Assembly: GCA_024691305.1 (NCBI GenBank)
Contig: JAILNS010000015.1
Coordinates: 124,001 to 188,000 of the forward strand
Direction: 5' to 3'
Source: Lachnospiraceae bacterium
GTDB taxonomy: Bacteria; Bacillota; Clostridia; Lachnospirales; Lachnospiraceae
Length of the DNA stretch: 64,000 bases
The notes beneath the pieces were generated by a model. It was not told where the DNA came from. It was given only the letters and a program-made list of their open reading frames with translations, and did no database searches. The stretch's first letter is position 1. Every line of letters starts with the position of its first letter. Both the position numbers and the translations under genes were made by a program. Positions 9,583-18,968 of the stretch are shown here, in pieces.

Positions 9583-11277
9583 ATGAGAGCAAATGCTGAC
9601 AAGGATTTTACTAAATATGTTCTTATAGTTGACGATGAAGAAGTAAATCGTGAAATGCTTGGGATGATCCTCAGCTCATCATATAAAGTCATGTACGCAT
9701 CAGACGGCGATGAAGCTCTGGATATGATAAATTCCTTTTCCGATTTCTTAAGTCTCGTGCTTTTGGATATCCTCATGCCACACAAGAACGGCTATGAGGT
9801 TTTGGAGGAGATTGCCGGAGATCCTTCTTTACAGAAGATTCCCGTTGTCGTTCTCACATCCGAAAAAGAAGCCGAGATAAAGAGCTTAAAACTTGGGGCG
9901 GCTGATTTTTTGACCAAGCCTTATGACCTGCCGGAAGTTATTCTTGCCCGTGTTGCTCATGCGATAGACCTGTATGAAAATGCAAATCTTATTCATGCAA
10001 CAGAAAAAGACAATCTTACCGGGTTATACAACAGGGAATTTTTCTTTGAATATTGCGACCAGTATTTAAAACATCATCCGGATGCGGATGTAGATGCCAT
10101 AGTTATAAATATAAACAGATTTCATCTGATCAATGCCATGTATGGCCGTGCTTTCGGCGACCAGGTGCTTTGTGCGGTTTCCAACAGGCTTAGACACTCG
10201 GTCATGGTACTGGGAGGACTCGCCAGCAGATACGATGCAGACTCATTTTATCTGTGTGTTCCTCATGTGGAATCATATGAAGAACTTTATAAATCTATTC
10301 TTAGCGGTGTTACCGAAGTCTTAAGCGATGGGGAATCCCGTCTGCGTATAGGTATTAATTCAAATATGCCAAAAGACAACAGCGTTGAAGATAACTTCAG
10401 CTGGGCTCTTCAGGCATGCAATTCCCTGAGAAACCAGATAGGTGCTCCTTATGCTTTTTTTGATGAGAATATGCATAAAAAGCAGATCAGGGAAGCTGTA
10501 CTCATCGATGATTTTGAGACTGCGCTTGAAGAACATCAGTTTAAGGTATTCTATCAGCCCAAGTTTAATATTGAGGGAGACGAGCCTGTTTTATCGAGCG
10601 CAGAAGCTTTAGTCAGGTGGAATCATCCCAAACTCGGATTCATAAGTCCCGGAGAATTCATTCCTCTTTTTGAAGAAAACGGCCTTGTCCGTAAATTGGA
10701 CAGATATGTTTGGAGTGAAGCCGGAAGGCAGATCCGGGAATGGTATGATCAGATCGGGGTTTATATGTCCGTAAGTGTGAATGTGTCACGTATGGATATG
10801 TATGATGATGATATAACAGCGTTTTTATCCGATATCGTCATAAACAATGATATACCGGACGGGAAATATCTTCTTGAAGTGACAGAATCCGCATATACGG
10901 ATAATGCGGAACAGATTATAGATGTAGTAAAAAGGCTTCGTGCCATTGGATTTAAGATCGAGATGGATGATTTCGGAACCGGCTATTCTTCTCTTAATAT
11001 GTTATATGCATTACCGATTGACATATTAAAGATCGACAAGGAATTTTTGAGAAACATTCTTACAGATGAACGTGCGAAGAAGATGGTCGATCTGGTCATT
11101 GATATTGCCGGATTTATGGGGATTCCGACGATAGCGGAAGGCGTTGAACTGAAAGAAGAATACGAGGTCCTTAAGGAAATGGGATGCAATGTGATCCAAG
11201 GGTATTATTTTTCCAAGCCGCTTCCTGTGGAAGATATGACCAAAATGATCATGGAGAGAAAAGATGACATTAAATGA
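9583..11277 (+). CDS. Response regulator with degenerate GGDEF and active-looking EAL domains (c-di-GMP phosphodiesterase)
   Basis: Receiver domain at residues 9-125 with phospho-acceptor Asp62 (LLDILMP); GGDEF-like domain at about 140-290, in which the signature is replaced by RYDAD, so cyclase activity is unlikely; EAL domain at about 305-560. The EAL domain keeps the catalytic set: EALVRW, NVSR, EVTES, DDFGTGYSS, KIDK, AEGVE and QGY. The likely activity is phosphorylation-controlled hydrolysis of c-di-GMP to pGpG. The degenerate GGDEF may bind GTP or serve as a dimer interface. The gene overlaps the next one, an Hpt protein, by 14 bases, which suggests a phosphorelay partner. The upstream ribosome site (AGAGG) is rather distant, so the start is less certain than the frame. 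Confidence 0.9.
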   Translation: MRANADKDFTKYVLIVDDEEVNREMLGMILSSSYKVMYASDGDEALDMINSFSDFLSLVLLDILMPHKNGYEVLEEIAGDPSLQKIPVVVLTSEKEAEIKSLKLGAADFLTKPYDLPEVILARVAHAIDLYENANLIHATEKDNLTGLYNREFFFEYCDQYLKHHPDADVDAIVININRFHLINAMYGRAFGDQVLCAVSNRLRHSVMVLGGLASRYDADSFYLCVPHVESYEELYKSILSGVTEVLSDGESRLRIGINSNMPKDNSVEDNFSWALQACNSLRNQIGAPYAFFDENMHKKQIREAVLIDDFETALEEHQFKVFYQPKFNIEGDEPVLSSAEALVRWNHPKLGFISPGEFIPLFEENGLVRKLDRYVWSEAGRQIREWYDQIGVYMSVSVNVSRMDMYDDDITAFLSDIVINNDIPDGKYLLEVTESAYTDNAEQIIDVVKRLRAIGFKIEMDDFGTGYSSLNMLYALPIDILKIDKEFLRNILTDERAKKMVDLVIDIAGFMGIPTIAEGVELKEEYEVLKEMGCNVIQGYYFSKPLPVEDMTKMIMERKDDIK

Positions 11278-11596
11278 TTTAAGAGAATGGGGCGCCAATG
11301 TCGATGAAGGCATGGCCAGATGCATAAATAATGAGGCTTTTTACTTAAAGATGGTCGGAAAATGTCTTGAAGACCATGAATTTGAAGCTTTGGGGGATGC
11401 TCTTGATGAAGGAAACATCGATAAGGCATTCGAGTCTGCACATGCTCTCAAGGGTGTTGTTTCCAATCTGTCTCTTACACCTCTTCAAAACAAGGTGTCT
11501 GAGATCACCGAACTGTTAAGAGCAAAGACCGAAATGGATTATTCCGGGCTTTATCAGGAGATCATCGGCCTGAAGGATGAACTTGTATTATTATGA
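11264..11596 (+). CDS. Stand-alone Hpt (histidine phosphotransfer) protein
   Basis: A 110-residue all-helical protein with the Hpt signature AHALKG, in which His60 is the predicted phospho-acceptor. Hpt proteins shuttle phosphate between receiver domains of hybrid kinases and response regulators. The start lies inside the end of the REC-EAL gene (14-base overlap), and the stop overlaps the next gene by 4 bases, so it is translationally coupled on both sides. The cognate kinase is not adjacent; hybrid kinases at about 40-45 kb in this window are possible but unproven donors. Confidence 0.85.
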   Translation: MTLNDLREWGANVDEGMARCINNEAFYLKMVGKCLEDHEFEALGDALDEGNIDKAFESAHALKGVVSNLSLTPLQNKVSEITELLRAKTEMDYSGLYQEIIGLKDELVLL

Positions 11597-13134
11597 TAAT
11601 GAATCTTCCCGAAGAATTTTGTGCTCGTATGAAATCGGTTCTAGGAGAGGAGTTTGACCGGTTTTTAGCTTCTTTTGAGGATGAAAGAAGTTATGGACTT
11701 CGCATTAATCCGCTTAAGGTTAATATAAAAGATGATAAAGCCGTATATTCTATTCTTACACAGCCGGGTATCGATATCGATCCAAACGTTAAAATTCCCT
11801 GGTGTGATGAAGGATATTATTATTCTATGGACTCCTGCCCCGGCAGGAGCCCTTTTCATGAAGCGGGAGCTTATTATATTCAGGAACCGAGTGCGATGTC
11901 TGTTGTGACTGCGCTTGACCCTAAACCGGGGGAAAAGATCTGTGACATATGTGCAGCACCGGGCGGTAAGACTACCCAGATAGCAGGACGGATGATGGGA
12001 GAAGGGATTCTTGTCTCGAACGAGTTTGTTTATGAGAGAGCAAAGATCCTGTCACAAAATGTTGAGAGAATGGGAATCTCAAATTGTGTCGTTACAAATA
12101 ATGATCCACACGAGATAGCTGCTGTTTTTCCCGGATATTTTGACAAGGTATGTGTTGATGCACCTTGCTCCGGCGAGGGCATGTTTAGAAAAGACGATCG
12201 TGCCATAGAAGAATGGAGCGAAGACAATGTCAAAATGTGTGCCGAAAGGCAACGAAATATACTTGAAGAAGCATCAAAGACCGTTCGTCCCGGCGGGACA
12301 CTTGTATATTCAACATGTACATTCGAGCCTGAAGAAAATGAGGATACGATAATTTGGTTTTTGCAGGGACATACCGATTGGACATTGGCTGATACCGGAC
12401 TTGAGGCATATTCCCTTCAGGATCATGGTATTGGTAATGAGATGAATTATACAACCCGTATATGGCCGCATCATTCCGGCGGAGAAGGACATTTTATCGC
12501 AAAACTGATCAGAAATTTTGATGAAGACCATGCAGGCCGTGCGACCGGTCAGTTAAATTCGGATATTAAGAGCAGCCAAATTGAATACAGGAGTAAAAAG
12601 AACAACAAAAGGAATATGGGTAGCGGCAAAAGAGAAACCCATAAAAACGATAATAAAATATCACTTGTTTCAATATCTGGATTTATTAAGGAACTACTTG
12701 CCGGAAAAATGCCCGAAGAACATTCAGGTGTCATTTACAAAAGACTGACCGAACTTAACGGGAAGATGATAACAGAAAAAAACGATCATATATATCTGCT
12801 TCCGGATGGATTGAATGAATACATGCTTACCAGGTTAAAAACAATAAGACCCGGTCTTGAACTTGCAGAAAAAAAGAAAGACAGATACGAACCTGCACAC
12901 GCACTTGCAATGGCTTTAAAACCTTCTGAAGCTTTGAATTGCTGCAATCTAAGCATTGTAGATGCTAAAAGATATATATCGGGAAATTCAATCACGATTA
13001 AACAAAACACTTGCGATTTTAAAAGGGGACAATGGGCCCTCGTTACGGTAAACGGTATAAGCACAGGCTGGGGAAAGTATGTTGACGGGGTCATAAAAAA
13101 TCATTATCCGAAGGGATTGAGACGGTTATTATGA
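11593..13134 (+). CDS. rRNA (cytosine-C5)-methyltransferase, RsmF/NOL1-NOP2-Sun family
   Basis: SAM-dependent m5C methyltransferase expected to act on 16S rRNA. Residues 1-310 form the catalytic core: CAAPGGKT binds SAM, VDAPCSGEGMF is motif IV with the product-release Cys, and YSTCTFEPEEN is motif VI with the nucleophilic Cys. A lysine- and asparagine-rich linker (about 320-360) leads to a C-terminal RNA-binding region like that of RsmF/YebU. The length (513) fits RsmF-like proteins of Firmicutes. The ATG overlaps the Hpt stop (ATGA); a second in-frame ATG two codons on is equally possible. The exact target cytosine cannot be read from sequence. Confidence 0.92.
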   Translation: MIMNLPEEFCARMKSVLGEEFDRFLASFEDERSYGLRINPLKVNIKDDKAVYSILTQPGIDIDPNVKIPWCDEGYYYSMDSCPGRSPFHEAGAYYIQEPSAMSVVTALDPKPGEKICDICAAPGGKTTQIAGRMMGEGILVSNEFVYERAKILSQNVERMGISNCVVTNNDPHEIAAVFPGYFDKVCVDAPCSGEGMFRKDDRAIEEWSEDNVKMCAERQRNILEEASKTVRPGGTLVYSTCTFEPEENEDTIIWFLQGHTDWTLADTGLEAYSLQDHGIGNEMNYTTRIWPHHSGGEGHFIAKLIRNFDEDHAGRATGQLNSDIKSSQIEYRSKKNNKRNMGSGKRETHKNDNKISLVSISGFIKELLAGKMPEEHSGVIYKRLTELNGKMITEKNDHIYLLPDGLNEYMLTRLKTIRPGLELAEKKKDRYEPAHALAMALKPSEALNCCNLSIVDAKRYISGNSITIKQNTCDFKRGQWALVTVNGISTGWGKYVDGVIKNHYPKGLRRLL

Positions 13135-13838
13135 GAATAAACAAATATCTTGCAAAGTGTGGAATCTGTTCCAGACGAGGAGCGGATGATCTTATAAAAA
13201 ATGGCTGTGTTACAGTTGATGGCCGGCTTGCATTACTGGGTGATGATATAGAAGATGGCATGAAAGTATGTGTTGATGGCGATGAGGTATTTCCATATAA
13301 AGAAAGTATCGTAGTCGCATATTATAAACCTGTAGGTGTTACCTGTACCGAAAAAGATCCGCATGCTGAACGTATCGTTATCGACGAGATTGATTACGGA
13401 AGGCGGCTTGCTTATGCCGGACGCCTTGACAAGGATTCCGAGGGCCTTCTTATAATGACCGACGATGGTGATCTGATCGATTCGATGATGCGGGGAGCCA
13501 ATGCACATGAAAAAGAATATGAGGTAACGGTTGAAGGGGATATATCCGATAATGACCTTGAGAAACTTTCTTCCGGTATATATATAGAAGAACTGGATAC
13601 TACAACCCGTCCTTGTAAAATCCATAAAATAGGTAAAAACACATTTCGTATAATAATAACACAGGGCCTTAACCGTCAGATCAGACGTATGTGCAGTGCT
13701 GTCGGACTAAAAGTCATATCACTTAGGAGAACGCGCGTCATGAATGTCCGCCTTGGGAATTTGCAAGTTGGTGCAAGTCGGATTCTTAGTCCGGAAGAGA
13801 AAAAAAGGCTCTATAATGAATGCGGTTTACATATCTAA
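13131..13838 (+). CDS. rluF: rRNA pseudouridine synthase, RluF-like (RsuA family)
   Basis: Residues 1-60 form an S4 RNA-binding domain (INKYLAKCGICSRR). The catalytic core contains GRLDKDSEGL with the catalytic Asp100, and LNRQIRRMC near the C-terminus, a form typical of RluF and its relatives. RluF converts U2604 of 23S rRNA; RsuA and RluB are close relatives, so target assignment is by motif only. It overlaps the methyltransferase stop by ATGA and closes a four-gene overlapping run. No terminator follows in the AT-rich gap before ligA. Confidence 0.88.
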   Translation: MRINKYLAKCGICSRRGADDLIKNGCVTVDGRLALLGDDIEDGMKVCVDGDEVFPYKESIVVAYYKPVGVTCTEKDPHAERIVIDEIDYGRRLAYAGRLDKDSEGLLIMTDDGDLIDSMMRGANAHEKEYEVTVEGDISDNDLEKLSSGIYIEELDTTTRPCKIHKIGKNTFRIIITQGLNRQIRRMCSAVGLKVISLRRTRVMNVRLGNLQVGASRILSPEEKKRLYNECGLHI

Positions 13839-13987
13839 ATAAATACTTTGATTATGTTAATTTATTCTCAAATTATTAACAAATCGTCTCTAATATTTTT
13901 ATCTAATTTCACTCATTAAAAAATATATTACGGTGAATTATACTAATTAGTGAGCCTCAAAAATCGATACTCATTCAGGTGGATTTT

Positions 13988-15958
13988 ATGTCTGTAACCG
14001 AATCTCAGAAAAAAAGAATACAGGAACTTGTTACCACATTAAATTGTGCTTCGGAAAAATACTATGCACAAGATGATGAGATAATGAGTAACTATGAGTA
14101 TGATCGTTTATATGATGAACTTACTGAACTTGAGCAGTCTACGGGGTATATATTATCCAACTCTCCGACGGTGAATGTAGGTTATGAGGCAGTGGACGAA
14201 CTCCCCAAGGAAAGACATGATAAACCCATGCTCAGCCTGGGCAAGACAAAGGACCGTTTTGAACTGTCCGGATGGCTTGACGGGCATGAAGGACTGCTTA
14301 GTTGGAAGTTAGACGGGCTTACCGTTGTCCTCACCTATTTTGACGGAAAACTTGCAAAAGCTGTTACGAGAGGAAACGGAGAAATTGGCGAGGTGATTAC
14401 AAATAACGCCCGTACTTTTATAAATCTGCCTCACAGTATTTCTTACAAGGGCGAACTTGTTATAAGAGGCGAAGCTGTTATCAGCTACTCCGATTTTGAA
14501 GTGATCAATTCCGGTATTACCGATGATACCCTAAAGTATAAGAACCCCAGAAATCTATGCTCTGGAGCCGTAAGGCAGCTGGATCCCTCGATCACGGCCA
14601 AAAGAAACGTGAGATTTTTTGCTTTTTCGCTCGTCAGTGCCGAAGGCGTGGATTTTCATGACAGACATGAAGACGAGTTTGTGTTCTTAAAGGACCAGGG
14701 CTTTGATGTTGTCGACTATATGAAAGTTACACCCGAAACCATAGCCGATGCAGTCGGTGATTATGAGATGCGTATAGCTTCATATGATATCCCTTCCGAC
14801 GGCCTTGTGCTTCTTTTAAATGAAATAAGTTACGGGTTGTCTCTTGGCATGACTGCCAAATTCCCAAGAAACGCCATTGCGTTTAAGTGGACCGATGAGA
14901 CCAGGGATACTGTTTTACGTATGATAGAATGGTCCGCAAGCCGTACCGGCCTTATAAATCCCGTTGCGGTTTTTGATCCTGTCGAACTTGAGGGAACAAC
15001 CGTTTCCAGAGCATCTGTGCACAATGTAAGTATTGTACGAAATCTTAAACTTGGTATCGGAGATACGATCAGAGTGTACAAGGCAAACATGATCATCCCG
15101 CAGATAGCAGAGAATCTGACCTGTTCAGATAATCTTATTATCCCCGATATATGTCCTGTCTGCGGAGACCGTACCGAACTTAAGGAAAGCGAGGGTACTG
15201 CATATCTGTATTGTACAAATCCGGAGTGCCCGGCCAAAAAACTGGGTGCTTTTACTCAATTTGTGAGCCGTGATGCAATGAATATAGATGGCTTGTCCGA
15301 ATCTACTCTCGAAAAATTCATCGGTGCCGGAATGATACATACTTTTGACGATCTGTATCATATTGACAGATTTCGTGACCGGATCGTTAATATGGAGGGA
15401 TTCGGAGTAAAATCATACGATAATCTTATAAAATCTGTTGAAATATCCCGGAAAACCGAACTGCACAGGCTGTTATATGCAATAGGGATCGAAAATGTCG
15501 GTGTGGCTACCGCAAAGATAATATGCAGATATTTTGGGTATGATCAGTCAGCCATTGTTCATTCTACGGCAGAGGAACTTTCACAGATCGATGGGATAGG
15601 AGATGTGATCGCAACATCTGTATTGGATCATTTTGGGGATCCGAGGCATCTTGATGAATGGAACAGGCTGATCGGGGAAGTCGAATACGACATTCCCACC
15701 TCTGATATTCAGGAGCAAAAATTAAAGGACTTAAGTTTTGTAGTTACCGGGTCACTCTTTCATTATTCGAACAGGAATGAGTTAAAGGAAGTGATCGAAA
15801 GCCTTGGCGGTAAAGTCACCGGCAGCGTTACCGGAAAGACGGAATGCCTTATTAATAATGATGCTTCCTCTAATTCCAATAAGAACGTTACGGCCCGCAA
15901 ACTTGGCGTAAAGGTCCTTACGGAAGATGAATTTATTGCACAATATATAGATAAATAA
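13988..15958 (+). CDS. ligA: NAD-dependent DNA ligase
   Basis: This enzyme seals nicks in replication and repair using NAD. Order of domains: Ia (YDRLYDEL), adenylation domain with WKLDG (Lys107 as AMP acceptor), OB fold, Cys4 zinc finger (CPVC...CTNPEC) near residue 395, helix-hairpin-helix repeats, and a BRCT domain at the C-terminus. The ATG is preferred over an in-frame GTG nine bases earlier because AGGTGG sits 5-6 bases before it. The residue two before the Lys is Ser rather than the common Glu, a small departure from many LigA proteins. The 656-residue length is normal. The first NrdR-like box follows directly after the stop. Confidence 0.95.
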   Translation: MSVTESQKKRIQELVTTLNCASEKYYAQDDEIMSNYEYDRLYDELTELEQSTGYILSNSPTVNVGYEAVDELPKERHDKPMLSLGKTKDRFELSGWLDGHEGLLSWKLDGLTVVLTYFDGKLAKAVTRGNGEIGEVITNNARTFINLPHSISYKGELVIRGEAVISYSDFEVINSGITDDTLKYKNPRNLCSGAVRQLDPSITAKRNVRFFAFSLVSAEGVDFHDRHEDEFVFLKDQGFDVVDYMKVTPETIADAVGDYEMRIASYDIPSDGLVLLLNEISYGLSLGMTAKFPRNAIAFKWTDETRDTVLRMIEWSASRTGLINPVAVFDPVELEGTTVSRASVHNVSIVRNLKLGIGDTIRVYKANMIIPQIAENLTCSDNLIIPDICPVCGDRTELKESEGTAYLYCTNPECPAKKLGAFTQFVSRDAMNIDGLSESTLEKFIGAGMIHTFDDLYHIDRFRDRIVNMEGFGVKSYDNLIKSVEISRKTELHRLLYAIGIENVGVATAKIICRYFGYDQSAIVHSTAEELSQIDGIGDVIATSVLDHFGDPRHLDEWNRLIGEVEYDIPTSDIQEQKLKDLSFVVTGSLFHYSNRNELKEVIESLGGKVTGSVTGKTECLINNDASSNSNKNVTARKLGVKVLTEDEFIAQYIDK

Positions 15959-15968
15959 TATTCCCGAC

Positions 15969-15984
15969 ACACTATATATTGTGG
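15969..15984. promoter_or_regulatory. NrdR box 1 (distal)
   Basis: The 10-bp core CTATATATTG matches the known NrdR consensus core CWATATATWG at every position and has an ACA flank. It is 11 bases after the ligA stop and 92 bp upstream of box 2. Confidence 0.55.
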
Positions 15985-16060
15985 GTGAAAAATAAAAAAA
16001 CTGTTAACAATCTACAAAATGCCATTTGATATTTTGGCTATTTTTAATCTTACTTTTGGA

Positions 16061-16108
16061 CTACCATATCTTGACACTGAATGGTAACGAGACTACAATA
16101 TGTTGTAG
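16061..16108 (+). promoter_or_regulatory. nrdDG promoter overlapped by a pair of NrdR boxes
   Basis: A near-perfect sigma-A promoter is present: TTGACA (16071-16076), 17-bp spacer, TACAAT (16094-16099). Two NrdR-type boxes coincide with it. Box 2 has core CCATATCTTG at 16064-16073 (8 of 10 to CWATATATWG) and covers the -35; box 3 has core CAATATGTTG at 16096-16105 (9 of 10), lies within a perfect 7-bp inverted repeat ACTACAA/TTGTAGT, and covers the -10. The cores are 32 bp apart, three helical turns, as expected for cooperative NrdR binding. Binding here should block RNA polymerase. Confidence 0.8.
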
Positions 16109-16109
16109 T

Positions 16110-16162
16110 TGCCGCTCCGATATTTAGGTTACATAACTAAAACAGCGGCAGGTACTTTTTTT
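16110..16162 (+). promoter_or_regulatory. Structured nrdD leader: hairpin followed by U7
   Basis: TGCCGCT (16110-16116) pairs with AGCGGCA (16144-16150), enclosing a second helix TTTAG(G)TTA/TAACTAAA. A run of seven T begins 5 bases after the stem. The predicted transcript starts near 16106, so the hairpin is at the very 5' end. It could be an attenuator or a 5' stabilising stem; no alternative antiterminator pairing was recognised. Confidence 0.4.
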
Positions 16163-16189
16163 ATTCTAGGATGAGGCGAGGGGATAATT

Positions 16190-18394
16190 TTGAAGATCAT
16201 TAAGAGAAGCGGCGCAGAAGTTGAATTTGATAAGGAAAAGATCGTCGTTGCCATAAAAAAAGCCAATGACAGCGTAAACGATTCGCAGAAACTGAGTCTT
16301 GAAGAGATCCAGGAGATAGCAGATGCGGTCACAAGAAGTTGTGATGATATGTGCAGATCTGCCAATGTCGAGGAAATTCAGGATATGGTTGAGAACCAGC
16401 TCATGAAATACAGAGCATATGAGATGGCCCGTAACTATATCACATACAGATACAGACACGCACTTGCACGTAAATCCAATTCTACAGATGACCAGATACT
16501 CAGTCTGCTTGAGTGCAATAACGAAGAGGTTAAACAGGAGAATTCGAATAAGAATCCCATAGTGAATTCCGTTCAGCGTGATTATATGGCCGGCGAAGTA
16601 AGCAAGGATATCACCAAGAGACTTCTTCTTCCCGAAGACGTTGTCGAGGCACATGAGAAAGGTCTTATCCATTTTCATGATTCGGATTATTTTGCCCAGC
16701 ATATGCATAACTGCTGTCTGGTAAATCTTGAAGATATGCTTCAGAACGGTACAGTTATTTCGGAAACCATGATAGACAAGCCTAAGAGCTTTTCTACGGC
16801 ATGTAATATCGCAACTCAGGCCATTGCCCAGATCGCAAGTTCACAGTATGGCGGACAGAGTATTTCTTTGGCACATCTTGCCCCTTTTGTACAGGTGAGC
16901 CGTGATAAGCTTCGCAGGGAAGTCCGCAGGGAAATGGAAGTCCTGGATATAGATGTTTCCGATGAAAAGATCAATCAGATCGCCGAGATGCGTGTAAAAG
17001 AAGAGATAAACCGCGGTTGTCAGACACTGCAGTATCAGGTCATCACTCTTATGACGACCAACGGCCAGGCTCCTTTTATAACTGTCTTTATGTATATTGA
17101 TGAGGTTCCTGAGGGACAGACCAGAGATGACCTTGCAATGATCATAGAGGAAATGCTCAATCAGCGTATCAAGGGCGTTAAAAATGAAAAAGGTGTTTAT
17201 ATCACACCTGCCTTCCCTAAACTTATTTATGTTCTTGAAGAAGATAATATTTATGAAGACAGCAAATATTATTATCTGACCAAGCTTGCTGCAAGATGTA
17301 CTGCCAAGAGACTTGTTCCCGATTATATTTCCGAGAAGATCATGAAGGAACTTAAAGGCGGTGACTGCTATCCTTGCATGGGATGCAGATCCTTCCTTAC
17401 TCCCGACAGATTTACCGATGTAGGCGTGGGCAATATTGCGAATGCCAACAATTATGATGAGCATAAGCATAAATACTATGGCCGTTTCAATCAGGGCGTT
17501 GTTACTATAAATCTGGTAGATGTTGCATGTTCGTCCGAAGGTGATATGTACAAGTTCTGGAAGATCATGGATGAGAGGCTCGAGATCTGCCACAGGGCTC
17601 TTATGTGCAGACATAACAGACTTAAAGGTACATTATCCGATGTTGCTCCGATACTCTGGCAGGACGGTGCTTTGGCAAGACTTAAGAAAGGCGAGCCGAT
17701 AGACAGACTTCTTTTTGACGGATATTCTACGATATCGCTTGGATATGCGGGACTTTGCGAGTGTACAAGATATATGACCGGCAAACCTCATACAGATCCT
17801 ACAGCTACACCGTTTGCGCTTGATGTAATGAAGTACTTAAATGATGCATGTAAGAAGTGGAAAGCTGAATCCAATATCGATTTCAGTTTGTACGGAACAC
17901 CTCTTGAATCCACAACATATAAGTTTGCCAAGGCTTTACAGAAGAGATTCGGCATAATCGAAGGTGTTACAGATAAGAACTATATCACCAACAGCTATCA
18001 TGTACATGTTACCGAACAGATCGATGCATTTGATAAGCTTAGTTTTGAAGCACAGTTCCAGGCACTTTCACCCGGTGGAGCGATCAGCTATGTTGAGGTT
18101 CCGGATCTTCAGGATAACCTTGATGCCGTACTTGCCGTGATGAGACATATCTATGACAACATAATGTATGCGGAACTTAATACCAAATCTGATTATTGTC
18201 AGGTTTGCGGCTATGACGGAGAGATCCAGATCTGCGAAGATCAGGACGGAAAACTCATATGGGAGTGCCCTAACTGCCATAACAGAGATCAGGATAAAAT
18301 GAATGTTGCAAGACGTACCTGTGGATATATCGGAACACAGTTCTGGAATCAGGGACGTACACAGGAGATCAGGGAGAGAGTGCTTCATCTATGA
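16190..18394 (+). CDS. nrdD: Anaerobic (class III) ribonucleoside-triphosphate reductase
   Basis: This glycyl-radical enzyme reduces ribonucleoside triphosphates to dNTPs without oxygen. Residues 1-90 are an ATP-cone allosteric domain (IKRSGAEVEFDKEKI). The active-site region includes CYPCMGCRSF. A C-terminal zinc knuckle (CQVCGYDG...CPNCHN) precedes the radical motif RRTCGYIG with Gly712, 23 residues from the end. The 734-residue length is typical. The TTG start is chosen because GAGGGG lies 6 bases before it and the protein then begins as family members do. It overlaps nrdG by 4 bases and sits under the NrdR-boxed promoter. Confidence 0.97.
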   Translation: MKIIKRSGAEVEFDKEKIVVAIKKANDSVNDSQKLSLEEIQEIADAVTRSCDDMCRSANVEEIQDMVENQLMKYRAYEMARNYITYRYRHALARKSNSTDDQILSLLECNNEEVKQENSNKNPIVNSVQRDYMAGEVSKDITKRLLLPEDVVEAHEKGLIHFHDSDYFAQHMHNCCLVNLEDMLQNGTVISETMIDKPKSFSTACNIATQAIAQIASSQYGGQSISLAHLAPFVQVSRDKLRREVRREMEVLDIDVSDEKINQIAEMRVKEEINRGCQTLQYQVITLMTTNGQAPFITVFMYIDEVPEGQTRDDLAMIIEEMLNQRIKGVKNEKGVYITPAFPKLIYVLEEDNIYEDSKYYYLTKLAARCTAKRLVPDYISEKIMKELKGGDCYPCMGCRSFLTPDRFTDVGVGNIANANNYDEHKHKYYGRFNQGVVTINLVDVACSSEGDMYKFWKIMDERLEICHRALMCRHNRLKGTLSDVAPILWQDGALARLKKGEPIDRLLFDGYSTISLGYAGLCECTRYMTGKPHTDPTATPFALDVMKYLNDACKKWKAESNIDFSLYGTPLESTTYKFAKALQKRFGIIEGVTDKNYITNSYHVHVTEQIDAFDKLSFEAQFQALSPGGAISYVEVPDLQDNLDAVLAVMRHIYDNIMYAELNTKSDYCQVCGYDGEIQICEDQDGKLIWECPNCHNRDQDKMNVARRTCGYIGTQFWNQGRTQEIRERVLHL

Positions 18395-18933
18395 ATTACT
18401 GTAACATTAAAAAAAATGATGTCGCTGACGGAGAGGGTATAAGAGTTACCCTCTTCGTTTCTGGTTGTACCCATCATTGTAAAGGGTGTTTTCAGCCGGA
18501 AACGTGGAATTTCGAATACGGAGATCCTTATACGGTCGAAATAGAAGATTCCATAATCAAGGCTATGTCCGGAAGCTATACTTCTGGCCTTACTCTGCTT
18601 GGCGGAGAACCTTTTGAGCCCGTAAATCAGAGAACCCTTGTGGGGACTCTTCGAAGGATCAAAGAAACATACCCCGATAAGAATATATGGGCTTACAGCG
18701 GATATACTCTGGATGTGGATCTTATTCCCGAAGGCGGTAAGGCTCATTGTGAAGTTACCGATGAAATGCTTTCATATGTAGATGTACTTGTTGACGGTGA
18801 ATTTGTGCTTGAACTGAAAGACCTTACACTGCCGTTTCGGGGTTCTTCGAACCAGCGGATAATAGATGTACAAAAGACCCTTAAAACCGGGGAAGTGACG
18901 GAATACATACTTCGAAATCCGCGCAAATTGTAA
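18391..18933 (+). CDS. nrdG: Anaerobic ribonucleotide reductase activating protein (radical SAM)
   Basis: A radical-SAM activase that generates the glycyl radical on NrdD. The CxxxCxxC cluster motif is present as CTHHCKGC (near residue 30), and LLGGEPF is the SAM-contact GGE motif. Its length (180) is slightly above the E. coli enzyme. Its ATG overlaps the nrdD stop (ATGA), so both subunits are translationally coupled under one promoter. An intrinsic terminator follows within 40 bases. Confidence 0.96.
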   Translation: MNYCNIKKNDVADGEGIRVTLFVSGCTHHCKGCFQPETWNFEYGDPYTVEIEDSIIKAMSGSYTSGLTLLGGEPFEPVNQRTLVGTLRRIKETYPDKNIWAYSGYTLDVDLIPEGGKAHCEVTDEMLSYVDVLVDGEFVLELKDLTLPFRGSSNQRIIDVQKTLKTGEVTEYILRNPRKL

Positions 18934-18968
18934 AATCGGATAGCTAAAAAAATATTTCATATGTTTTC

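Noticed and set aside
16841..17614. Long open frame on the minus strand inside nrdD (257 codons)
   Set aside because: It is antisense to a fully conserved nrdD, has no ribosome site and no recognisable protein features; it is a codon-bias shadow.
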